From Strobilurus pachycystidiatus (lineage: Eukaryota; Basidiomycota; Agaricomycetes; Agaricales; Physalacriaceae), in contig JAHLMK010000001.1 of NCBI GenBank assembly GCA_019915135.1, forward strand, positions 372,001 to 436,000: a stretch of 64,000 bases of DNA, read 5' to 3'. Below, one piece after another: positions 1-9,614 of this stretch (position 1 is its first letter; the number at the start of each line of letters is the position of its first letter). The notes under the pieces were generated by a model. The model was not told the origin of the DNA and did not search any database. It saw only the letters and a list, made by a program, of their open reading frames with translations. The position numbers and the translations under genes are program-made.

Positions 1-1225
1 CAAGAAGGACAAGGTGCTTCAAATACGGCAAACTCCCTTCCAATGCCAGAAATTCCAGCAGCGGGGGGGAAAGGTCTCCTCCTGCCCGTTGACGCAGGAA
101 AAGGCTAGTTAAGTGATGCCCGTATTTCTGGAGAATGGGAATGATCGAATGAGAAAATCCCGAAACGTATAGCTTTAACGATCGAAGAGAGCATGCCGAA
201 CGGGCGAGAAATGGCTCTAGTCCCGAGGATGTGGGAAAGGAATAGTCGCCTACTGAGAGGTCAAGCGTCTGTAAACAAGGAGCGGTGAGTTGTCCGAGGA
301 CAGAGTCTCCTCCTTTAATGCGAAGAGACGTAAGGCAATCGAGTTGGATGGGTTCCGTAGCCTCTATCTCGCTGTAGCAATGGAGTACGAGACGAACCAG
401 TCTCGGGGTGCTGCATAATACGGAGTGGAAGGCGGTAGATGACCAACAAGTGAAGCACAAAGACGTCACAGATGGCAAAGAGGGTATCTCCACGCAAAAG
501 AGCTCATCGTCGACGTCCATAATGACATTTCTCAGCAGTGTCTGAGGATACATGGAGAGCATCACCTGCGTGACCCATTCCCTAACGAGAGCCTCCTTGT
601 CAGGGGAGGTGTATTTCGGTAATCGAACAGCTAGCTCGAGCTGTGATATAGGGAGATCCAGGTCGAGTGGAAAATGTGCCCATTGCCCCAGTCTGGGAGC
701 TTCAGAGCCCAAATCAATACGGACACTTCGCGCACGAGGCAGCAGTCGCAGTATCCTTCCCATCATCGACTGCATTTCGCGATCACCTGCATCATGCGAT
801 GGGTATCGCCATAACGTATCCGAATCGCCCGGTAGATCAAGCGAGATGTACAGAGGCACACTGCCGGACAACCTGATGTGTTCGTCGGTTCGCTCCCAAT
901 GCGCCCGAACCTCCGTTTCATAGAGATCCGGAGTGGCAAACTGGAAGTCACTGTATTCGTCCGATGTGTTCAGAAACATAGCCCCTCGAAGGTCTATGCA
1001 GGCCCACAGACGCGGTTCGGAAAGTACAATCTGCCGCCAGAAGGGACAGGTACCCATGAGCACGAGCCGTTTACGACTGATGAGATCGAAAGGTCGGCGG
1101 AGGATGGACGTTGGGGAAACATCGTTGCTGATAGGGGGACGATAGGTAGGATCTGGGGAGAGCAGACCACAATGGTGAAGGAAGATGTGAGACCAGATCT
1201 CCAAGGGCAGACTGTACGCCGCCAT
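1..1225 (-). CDS. F-box protein, 3' end cut by the window edge
   Basis: One frame is open without a stop from an ATG at 1225 to the left edge (about 408 codons seen). The N-terminus holds an F-box start (LPLEIWSHIFLHHC, about residues 6-19). About 50 residues on comes the block CPFWRQIVLSEPRLWACIDLRG, usual in agaricomycete F-box proteins, followed by leucine-rich LRR-like stretches. Such proteins are expected to recruit substrates to SCF ubiquitin ligases through Skp1; the substrate cannot be told. It is a clear paralogue of the disrupted gene at 6488-7783, matching through the F-box, the WRQxxLSEPR block and the C-terminal LTSLFLRQR region. The start was chosen because the F-box follows at once; the frame is open slightly further upstream without another ATG. 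No intron is needed. Family call is firm; exact start and full length are not known. Confidence 0.82.
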   Translation of the reverse strand, partial: MAAYSLPLEIWSHIFLHHCGLLSPDPTYRPPISNDVSPTSILRRPFDLISRKRLVLMGTCPFWRQIVLSEPRLWACIDLRGAMFLNTSDEYSDFQFATPDLYETEVRAHWERTDEHIRLSGSVPLYISLDLPGDSDTLWRYPSHDAGDREMQSMMGRILRLLPRARSVRIDLGSEAPRLGQWAHFPLDLDLPISQLELAVRLPKYTSPDKEALVREWVTQVMLSMYPQTLLRNVIMDVDDELFCVEIPSLPSVTSLCFTCWSSTAFHSVLCSTPRLVRLVLHCYSEIEATEPIQLDCLTSLRIKGGDSVLGQLTAPCLQTLDLSVGDYSFPTSSGLEPFLARSACSLRSLKLYVSGFSHSIIPILQKYGHHLTSLFLRQRAGGDLSPPLLEFLALEGSLPYLKHLVLL

Positions 1226-1593
1226 TTCACTTCGTGCGACGTACACGGCGACGTAACTCAGTGAGGCGTTCTACCCTGAGCCGGAACAGTGAACATTGAA
1301 TGGTCTGGCGTCGGATTCAAACAGCAGCAAACAACCCTTTGGAGATCATTTCGAGCTTCTTTTGAACGCCCAGGCTGCCAAGACCAGTTCCAAGCCAGAA
1401 AAAATGTCGTTTCCATCTACGCATGACCCCGCATCCCCCACAACATGATATGGGCCCGCATGGTCCCTCTGATATGACGAATGCGGGCCAATACAGAAAC
1501 CTGGAAATTCGGAACGTTGCTTATCCTTCCGGTGGGCTATAACTTATAAGGTGGGCCCACATCATCGCGCTCGCGCTTCAGCCTCGAATTACC
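1226..1593. promoter_or_regulatory. Divergent intergenic region between F-box gene and transporter
   Basis: This 368-base gap separates two genes read away from each other, so it should hold both promoters. A TATA-like stretch (AACTTATAAG, about 1540-1549) lies about 45-55 bases before the transporter ATG. No other motif was recognised. Confidence 0.4.
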
Positions 1594-3496
1594 ATGTCCC
1601 AAGGTCGCGACTCTCGAAGCCCTAGCCTTTTCTCACAAGCGAAGACCAACGTCGGCGACCTCTTTAGGTGGAAAACTCGCGTTCGTGTGATTGACATACA
1701 CGGAGATGAGACGGTCGAATGGCAGTCTCCTGAACGCCGTAGGTCTTGGGCCTCTTGGCTCCTTGGTCGTGCTGGATCTGGACTGACTATGACCTGATAG
1801 TGCAAAACCCTATATCGCTCTTCGCGAAGCTAAGCCCGTTGAACTGGTTGTTTTTCATTGTGGGTTTAGCATCTTGGACTGCAGACGGTGAGCCGCGATC
1901 ATCATCTATCTGTTCTTGTCGCCTAACCATTCTTCCCAAAGCCCTCGATTTCCACACCCTCTCCATCAAGACGACGGAGTTCTCCAAGTACTACGATGTC
2001 AGCAAGACAAGCGTCACCACGGCAATCACCCTCACACTGCTCTTACGCTCTGTCGGCGCAGCCCTCTTCGTACGTGTAACGAGGCTCTACTACTCAGTTG
2101 CTCAACGAGTTTCAACAGGGTGTTGCCGGCGACTACTGGGGACGAAAATACCCCATGGTCATTAACATGTGGATCTTGGGCGCTCTCCAGATTGCCACGA
2201 TTTACTGCCGTACTTTCCAAGAGTTCCTGGCGGTGCGCGCCATCTTTGGATTGGCCATGGGTGGTGTTTACGGAAATGCTGTCGCCATGGCCCTGGAAAA
2301 CTGGTGAGTGCATCTGTTCTGACCGCGTTCATCACGGGTATTGAGTGGACTTGTGTTATAGTCCGGTTGAGGCGCGTGGGTTGATGAGCGGAATCTTACA
2401 ACAGGGTTACTCTCTGGGCTACGTGATTGGCGCTTGTGTTAATCTCAGAGTGGGAGATGCACCGGATTCCTGGAAGCCAGCGTTCTGGGGTGCGGCTGGA
2501 GCTTCCATCGGTGTCGGCTGCATACGACTTCTGTTCCCCGAGTCGAAGCAGTTCATCGAGGCGAAGAAGTCCGGTAACCGAGGTGCTCACTCGGCTCAGT
2601 TCAAGAAGGATCTGGGGAAGATATTCCAGACCGAATGGAAAATGATTGGTACATCTTATCGCATCCATACGGTGTTCATATGCTGACTTTTCGCTAGTTT
2701 ACTGCATCATCTTGATGACCTGGTTCAACTACTATTCGCACTCGTCTCAGGACAGCTACACCACATTCATGAAGGCGCAAAAAGGTCTCGCTAACGACGG
2801 CGCCAGTCGGGCCAGTATCCTCATGAAAACTGGCGCCTGCGTTGGCGGAACAATCATTGGGTGGTTATCCCAGTTCGTCGGCAGAAGGCGGGCGATCGTC
2901 GGTGCGGCTATCATCTCAATGTGTCTGATCCCCGCCTGGATCCTCCCCACTACCGAACGTAGCCTCTCCGCCTCAGGCTTCTTCATGCAGTTCTTCGTTC
3001 AAGGTGCTTGGGGCGTTATTCCTATCCGTAAGTCTCCATTGATCTATCATTTATATCGACGAACCATTCACTTTGTACTGTAGACCTGAGTGAACTGTCG
3101 CCTGTCGCGTTCCGGTCTTCGTTCCCTGGCGTTACATACCAGCTGGGCAACATGATATCTTCGCCATCTGCGCAAATCATCAACGCTATTTCCGAATCAC
3201 ACTTCGTCCGCAGGCATTCGGACGGCAAGATTGTTGAGGCGTATGGACCTACCATGGGTGCGCAATCTTTACTCATCACAGAGAATGCGTCCCTGATCGA
3301 GTACCCAGGCATCGCAACTGCTATCATTGCTACTGGCATTGCGATCACGACCGCACTTGGCCCAGAGAGGCGCGGATCGCACTTTGAAGCAGTTCCTGTT
3401 GCTGGGAAGGACGTCCTACCCAAGCACATGTCCGATGCGAACAGCGCGGAGAGGGAGAAGGCCTCGATTGACCATGATGAAGTTTCGAAGAACTAA
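1594..3496 (+). CDS. JEN-type monocarboxylate:proton symporter (MFS, SHS family)
   Basis: Predicted plasma-membrane uptake carrier for lactate/pyruvate-type monocarboxylates. Seven exons join in phase: 1594-1738, 1801-1887, 1942-2069, 2119-2303, 2362-2648, 2698-3027, 3084-3496, giving 524 residues. The joined protein shows family blocks: NWLFFIVG...WTADALDFH at the first membrane segment, LLLRSVGA then GDYWGRK (MFS loop motif), GLAMGGVYGNA, ALENCPVEARGLMSGILQQGYSLGY, and FPESKQFIEAKKSG. The signature N-x-x-S-H-x-S-Q-D-x-x-x-T of lactate/proton symporters is present as NYYSHSSQDSYTT at about residues 286-298. A 12-helix fold is expected. The first intron (GTAGGT...CTGATAG, 62 bases) is needed to keep the frame open. 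The substrate is inferred from the family; JEN members differ between mono- and dicarboxylates. Confidence 0.88.
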
Positions 3497-3644
3497 ACTT
3501 GAAGAGAGAAAAATTGTATCCATTATTGTAACGACCCCACGATATTTGACATTTGACACTCCAGACTTTGTACATCGACGTGGCATTGAAAGTGACTTCC
3601 TCTTGTGTCAAGCACTTCGATAAGTTGACCATCAATGAGAAACG

Positions 3645-3951
3645 TCATACTTCAATTTCAACGGTATCCGATTGTGAGCAATGTCTCAAAACGACCGTAT
3701 AACCCACAGTTTCGAGTGGTTGCACCAATGCAAAGCAGTCCTCCTCCTCGCAGATAGTCCGATGATCTCCAAACGACCTCTGTACATAAACCAGACACTG
3801 TCGTAGTGCGGTGCCCTTCCCCTGCCTCCGTCGCATCAAGACACTCGCCAAAGAGGACAGCACCGTACGATGTAGGAACATAGCGAGATGGTTCAGACAA
3901 GGTAGAAAGTCGGGCTTCGAAAGAGAATGAAGGAGCTCCGGCGGTGGCCCC
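3645..3951 (-). pseudogene. 3' fragment of an F-box gene, cut off by a transposon
   Basis: This minus-strand stretch reads EGPPPELLHSLSKPDFLPC and on to a stop at 3645. It matches the C-terminal region of the F-box protein at 1-1225 (SPPLLEFLALEGSLPYLKH...). It lacks a start and an F-box. Its missing 5' part lies beyond the transposon at 3959-6506, on the same strand (6507-7783). Joining both sides through a single TCGTTAT copy continues the frame with no shift, about 527 residues in total. The gene is therefore read as a recently broken F-box locus. The fragment itself is probably not translated. Confidence 0.8.
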
Positions 3952-3958
3952 TCGTTAT
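3952..3958. repeat. Left target-site duplication of the hAT-like element
   Basis: TCGTTAT, repeated exactly at 6507-6513. The next base differs (A against C), so an original 8-bp duplication with one later change is possible; 8 bp is usual for hAT elements. Confidence 0.75.
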
Positions 3959-3978
3959 ATGAAAGGAGACCGACTTAA

Positions 3979-4036
3979 CTTAAGCTACTCCGGTGATCAC
4001 CGGGATGAGCATGAGCCATCGCTCATCTCATGTTTC
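3979..4036 (+). repeat. Left terminal inverted repeat of the hAT-like element
   Basis: Runs from CTTAAG through TACTCCGG and the palindrome CCGGTGATCACCGG to GCTCATCTCATGTTTC. The reverse complement occurs at 6431-6486 with only a few mismatches. Confidence 0.85.
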
Positions 4037-5589
4037 CGTGGGCGAACTATGATTCAATATATTCAATTTGAGTCAAGCTACCAGAACAAGAGTCATAACT
4101 CAAGTCACAACTCAAGGCGCAGGACAAGTCAAACTCAAGTCACGGCTAAGATCATTCAAACTCGAGCCTCAACATGAGTGCAAATTGAGTTTTCATCTCA
4201 AACACTGGCTTGAGTTCATGAATTACACACTTAAGTAAGTCGAACACACAACTTGGCTGCATGTCCTTACGGAGAACCAAACGATCACTTCGGCGCGCGC
4301 CGCACTTGAGACTGGTATCGACCCCAGCGTCCAATAAGGGTACTGGAACCCTGCTGGAACCTCTGATGCATGCACATACGCATACGTAGTGCGCTTCTAT
4401 CTGTAGACCAACGGAGATCAGCATGACGATGACAAGCTTGAGCTGTTGATACTTTTTGCGCCCAGGTGGTCCTCGAAGATCCCAGAAGTCGCGTTAGAGT
4501 TGTCGGCAGCCGCAGCGCCGTTCTACAGTGACGACTCTGGGGCCGATGCCTTGACCGGCCTCTTTCTCCTCACGGACTTTAAGCACACAATCCGGACACG
4601 GTGTAGACAAACTTACTTCCTCGGAGTCACTCCGTGTCCGCAGTGTGTGTTCCCGTCAATATGTGCGCGCCTTAGCTGACGTCGTGTCTCCGTATTCGGC
4701 ATCCAGGAGGCCAGGCTGACCAGTGACTCCAGTCCGTGGGTGAATTGATGAGGGGAAAGAACAAAGGGCGGACTTTGAAAATTGGTCAAACACGGTCTCG
4801 TGCCTCTCGTGCCTTATGCACTTTGCACATCAGTGTGGGTACGGGCGTTCTGGGGGAAGACCCTGGCAGAGATGCGACCCTTCGGCATCACAACGGCAAC
4901 TGTCTCAAATGTTGCGATCAGTTCGCTCATCAAAGATCATGGCGTGCCGAGCCAGAACTTGTCCTCAAGCTTAAATCGTAGGTATTGGGGTATATACACT
5001 ACCGTTTCGTATGTTTTAAGCATGTAAACAATGCTAAATTGAATTCTGAATTGAGCCCCGGAAGCGGATTTTTGATTTCTACTACCTTCAAAAATGAATT
5101 GTCTACCAGATTATAGGCCATAGCGCTGGCAAGAAAGTGAAAGCTGATCTTGGAAAATGGCTTCCAGGGCTCGATGCGCAAACACAAAAGACAGGTTTTC
5201 GAGCCACTCCGGTGACGAGAAGTCTCACGCAACGGCTTGAACCTAGCTTGGAAGGAAGAGGTTCAATTGTATTGGAACAGTGGTTATCCGCGGAGTATGT
5301 GGACCCTTGTACAGCACATTATCATTAATTATATGGCATACTCATGTACCAGTTGAGATTTCTGGTGCCTAGGATGTATAGTAGAGATACGAGGTCGTCC
5401 ATGGTAAAGCCTTGAATGCCATCATGCAACACGTGGCAAGCGATGTCAGCAGTTGCCGTGATCATCATCAGCCCGGCTTGATTGAATCCTCCAAAGCAAA
5501 CAGGACCAATCCACCAGGGTCCTCCTCCCAATCGCCCGTACCCAATCAGTGCGGCATGGACAAGTTGCCGTGGTTGACAGCTGACTAAC

Positions 5590-5870
5590 CATTTGTTCTT
5601 TTCCGTTAACCACCACCACGGCGACGACGACTACAGTTTAACACCGCGCCCTACGAGACGACAGCTCATCACCGACGACGCCCTCACAGGACCACCGCGA
5701 CGACGACCAACTCGTCACCGCGCCCCACGACCACAGTTCGTCACCGACGGCGCCCTCACACAACCGCGGCGATGACGACCACCGCGCCCCATGACCAGCA
5801 CGGCGATGACGACCAGCACGGCGACGACGACCACCGCGCCCCACGACCACATCACCGACAACCACATCAG
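5590..5870. repeat. GC-rich minisatellite inside the hAT-like element
   Basis: Imperfect repeats built from CGACGACGACC, CCGCGCCCCACGACCAC and TCGTCACCGACG units. They create long open frames on both strands of low-complexity Thr/Arg/Ala, which are not credible genes. Confidence 0.7.
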
Positions 5871-6430
5871 TACATTCGGCGGCGCGTCACCAGCCCAAGT
5901 CTGGCTGTGTGTCAACACGACGAAGGACGGCTGGCCTGACTGCGTGCGTTTTTTTTTCTTACAATTCTTTGCATGCTAACATTGCCGACGACAGCTACAT
6001 CGTGCTCTTATTCGACGTATTCCTTCCTCCCCAATCCAACCGTATCGGACCAGGGCTGTGCTGCGCTAGGTCTGGGGCGTATCTTTGCGATTCCTGATCT
6101 TGCGGCTCGATTTGAGTCCGAGTGCCGTACTTGAGTTCAGCTCGAGTGCCGAACTCGAGACTAGCTCGGCTCACAACCAGATCCCAACTTGAGTGCAGCT
6201 CAAGTCCTAGCTTGAGTTCAGCTCAGGTTCAGCTTAAGTTGAAGTATCAGGCTGTGTACTGCCGGTGAGACTCGAACTTGAGTTCCGGCTCAAGTTGCCG
6301 ACTTGAGTTTTGCGATGTCTCGAGTCTTACTCGAGTCTTGTGTATCTCCCTTAGCTTAAGCCTAATATAACTAGCATAGTATTTTCGGAATAAATGCATC
6401 TTTTCATTGACAAGTACTGAACACCAATGA

Positions 6431-6486
6431 AACATGAGATGAGCAATGGCTCATGCTCATCCCGGTGATCACCGGAGTAACTTAAG
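6431..6486 (-). repeat. Right terminal inverted repeat of the hAT-like element
   Basis: Reverse complement of 3979-4036, ending in GGAGTAACTTAAG. About 20 further bases separate it from the right target duplication. Confidence 0.85.
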
Positions 6487-6487
6487 C

Positions 6488-7783
6488 CTAGAGTGTCATC
6501 TTTTTGTCGTTATCTCGGCACCTCAAGGAGAGAAGCGTAATCCGGTCACCGTGGTCTCGCAAAACGTCCCCCAATGACGGCAAAATACAACAAGCATGGA
6601 CTTTCAGCGACGTCAGCTTACAGCCAGACCTGGTGAGGAACTGATGCAAGTATAGATCTTCGGGGAACTCGAACCCGAGGGGCGAGTCCAGGTCAAAGTC
6701 GAGGTGCCGGAGGCGTGGTAGGGTGATATGGGTAAGAATGGCCTCGGCGGAAAGTGTACGGCGGGATAGTTTGAGAGAGGTGACCGAGGACAAGACGATG
6801 GGGTTCGGCTCGTCTACGAGATCACCGTAATCGACGAAAATCCCGATCATTGATAGGTGTTCGAGGTGGGGTGTGTGCTGGAGTACATGCTTGATGGCCG
6901 TGACGGTTCGCGGTGTGAATGTCAGTGAGATGAGGCCGGACAATGAGAGCGCCGGAGGAATACATGTCTCCTCGCAGTCCAAAACCAGATGGCGTAGTGC
7001 AGGCGTGCCAAGTACACCGAGGGTGTTACCCAACCAGCCCTCGACACCCTCCCTAACACGTCTCAGAGAATGGTACCACGCCCCAAGCTCCAGGTCCTGC
7101 ACTGCGTGTCTTTGAAGAAGAGGCGAGTCCAGTGCGTCAAGGGGACCCAAAATCGGGAAGTCGAGATTGAACAGGAAGGCAACCCTAACGCTCTTGGCCT
7201 GTGGAAGGAGCATGTTCAGGGTTTCAAGCATCCTGCGCATCTCCTTCTTCGCCGTGTAGGCATTCGGATACACCGCGTCCCAACACCCCTGCAAATCAAG
7301 GGAGAGATGGAGGGGGACACCGCCAGCTAAGCGGATGTACTCCTTGACACGCTGCCAGTACTCTTCCTCGAGATCGGACCGGGCGACGGAAACTGCTACA
7401 GTCGACCCACTCTGTCCCATCCCGATTGCGGCACCACGAAACATCTTCGCAAAGTAGTACGCTCCGCGCAGATCCAGGCATGCCCACATACGCGGCTCAG
7501 AAAGAATGACTTGTCTCCAAAACCGACAGACACTCATCAGGGTGACGCGCTTTTGATAGATGATGGTGACTGGTCGACGCAGGAGGGAGTTGGTGGATAC
7601 CTCCCTACTGATCTCGGGGCGGTGGTTCGGATTGGGGACAAGGAGATTGCAACAATGGAGGAATATGAGGCAAAGAATCTCGAAAGGTAAGTCGAGGTGC
7701 GAAGTCTGGCTGTGACCGCTGGGACTGATGGTAAGACATGAGAGCTGCATGATGTTGCCGGGGACTGAAACACGTACTGTCAT
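6488..7783 (-). pseudogene. F-box protein gene, 5' part, truncated by the hAT-like element
   Basis: The frame opens at ATG 7783 and now ends at a stop (6488-6490) supplied by the transposon; host coding stops near 6507. The 431-residue frame has an F-box (LPFEILCLIFLHCC, residues about 32-45), the paralogue block CRFWRQVILSEPRMWACLDL, and LRR-like leucine spacing. It aligns with the F-box gene at the left edge of the window. About 101 C-terminal codons are separated and lie at 3645-3951. A shortened protein with six transposon-encoded residues could still be made; whether it works is unknown. The intact product would be an SCF substrate adaptor. Confidence 0.85.
6507..6513. repeat. Right target-site duplication of the hAT-like element
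   Basis: TCGTTAT, the second copy of 3952-3958, lying inside the F-box coding frame. Confidence 0.75.
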
Positions 7784-9059
7784 GAGAAAGCTATTCGTAC
7801 TTATAAGTACGATGGCCTCTAATCACGACACAGGGTCTTCCTCCGACATAACCACTCATATCAAAGTCTATTCACCGGATTCGAGCTCGTGGCGGCGTCA
7901 ATCCTTCCCACCACGTATAAAAAAAGCCGTTGATGTCCGTGAAGATTATGAATGACGGAGAGTCAGCGTTGCTCGGATGTCAAACAGTGATAGTAGGGTA
8001 CGTCGTGATCGAAGAAAATTCGTAGTGCAATCATATAGCGCTATTGGGAGTCAATGAGTGCGAGAGACGAGAAAAGCTTCGACATCATACAGTTCTTCGC
8101 GGTACAGTCCGTAATCTGATGCACTCGTGGTCTGGGCCCGCTCGGCGACGCCTCCGCGATCTTGAGGGCCTCTCTCACGCAAAGTCGGTAGTGGCGTCTC
8201 CGATATATACATTGTTGGGCGAGAGATGATTGTTTCAGTGCGTGGTGATGCAGAACCGACACACGTGAGTAGAAAAGATCCCGTCTCTGATTGCTGTGGC
8301 AAGGTGAGCCTGCAACATTATCAGTACTAGAAATGGTGGTGAAAACCAAGCAGCTTCCACCTCACCCTCCAATCGCGAGATCGTGAGGCCTACATAGGGC
8401 CATATGAGACGTATGTAGAAACAAGTAGTTGACTCCCTAGACACGTAAAATACGCGGTACAGATGGGAATAGGATTAGATGAGGACGCGCTTGCAATAAG
8501 ACTATGAGTAGAGGACATATAGGGAAGAGATGTATGAGTACGCAATCAAACATTGAAACCCAAGAAAAACCATGTAGAACAAAGTTTCGCACGACAGGAC
8601 GAGAATATCCTTGATATTTTCGTTCTCGTCCCACCGAAGCACTGGAACCCACAGCGAGATGACGCACTAGGTTCTGTGAGCAATGAGCGAATGCCCACAG
8701 CGCCGACGTCAACGTATCGGAGGTACTGGCGGAGATCCGATGATGAAATGAGGTACAAGAGGTTGTACCACTGCGGGGTAATCATCATGATGCTGGCACT
8801 GCCGTGGTGGATCATCCCAGATATGCGTGATTCGGTGAACGGAACTGTGATAGGTACCTAGTCAACATACTTAGAAGCTAACAATAGCAACCTTGAAATA
8901 GTAACATACTCTACAATCCTTGGATGAGTGCCCAGACTTCGAGTGCTGAACAACCAAGCGCAGCGCGATATACAAAACTGTTTCACGAGCTAGCGAGTTA
9001 TCCTGGGTGAAACGAATAATCACTTCATGGGGAACGATGACTTACAATTAGGTCACCAC
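7784..9059. other. Intergenic region, nothing recognised
   Basis: About 1.3 kb. Only short frames in several phases; no family motif, splice chain or repeat could be supported. The first few hundred bases should hold the promoter of the disrupted F-box gene. Confidence 0.4.
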
Positions 9060-9062
9060 CGA

Positions 9063-9611
9063 CACCGGGGGCAAAAGGTGCCGCACCACGGCTCTGGTGC
9101 GTTAAACGCACCAGAGTTTCATCGACGTGTTGTGCCGGACTGCCCCGGATCATCGGACCGGGTCTATCTTCTCACAGTCTCAATTTACCAAGATTGACGT
9201 TTTCCATGGTCTTGCGGCCTGATGTATGAGATAAAACTTACACGCACATGTAGTTGTATTCAATGTATCCAAGTTGCAAAAATTATCTGATGCTTTTATC
9301 TGCTTAAAATGAGCCAGAACCGACAAAACACGGGCTGGTGACCCATGGTTCGGGCGCAAAGCGGAGAAAATGCCATTAGCTGTAGGTTATAAGCAGAAAT
9401 TGTTAGATACAATTATAGATACTACTAGTGCCATACAATTGGATGTGTTTTTAAACTTCATTACGCTTTCGCAGGCTCTGAAAAGCTAACAGACATCTAA
9501 AACCACCCGGTCCGGACCATCCGACACCTGATGCATGTGATAAAACGGTTCATCAAGTTCTGGTGCGTTTAACGCACCAGAAACATGGTGCGGTGCATAC
9601 TGCCCCCGGTG
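9063..9611. mobile_element. CACTA-like miniature inverted-repeat element, copy 1
   Basis: A 549-base element starts CACCGGGGGCA and ends TGCCCCCGGTG, flanked on both sides by the 3-bp duplication CGA (9060-9062 and 9612-9614). Ends starting CAC plus a 3-bp duplication are the mark of CACTA/EnSpm transposons. Each terminal region also carries the palindrome GGTGCGTTAAACGCACC, so each end can fold into a hairpin. The interior is AT-rich and has no coding frame. A related element lies at 25849-26091. Confidence 0.8.
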
Positions 9612-9614
9612 CGA

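Larger units (their letters stand above)
3959..6506. mobile_element. hAT-like non-autonomous DNA transposon inserted in an F-box gene
   Basis: A 2548-base segment lies between two TCGTTAT copies. Its ends carry long imperfect inverted repeats (about 3979-4036 and 6431-6486) that include CTTAAG and the palindrome CCGGTGATCACCGG. Inside each end are arrays of CTCAAG/CTTGAG hexamers (about 4065-4215 and 6115-6330), as in hAT subterminal regions where transposase binds. No transposase was recognised; the interior has only short frames and a GC-rich minisatellite. The class is inferred from duplication length and subterminal repeats; the outermost 20 bases of the two ends match only loosely. It should depend on a transposase supplied elsewhere. 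Confidence 0.78.

Noticed and set aside
1740..1800. A frameshift in the JEN transporter between the first exon and the NWLFF region.
   Set aside because: A standard 62-base intron (GTAGGT...CTGAC...GATAG) joins the two frames in phase, so no mutation is needed.
5593..5918. Thr/Arg/Ala-rich frames on both strands.
   Set aside because: They are open only because of the GC-rich minisatellite; no normal protein composition or motif.
3970..6490. A piggyBac-type element with TTAA duplications at the CTTAAG sites.
   Set aside because: Excision at TTAA leaves a stop and a frame break in the F-box gene, while the TCGTTAT copies further out restore the frame exactly.
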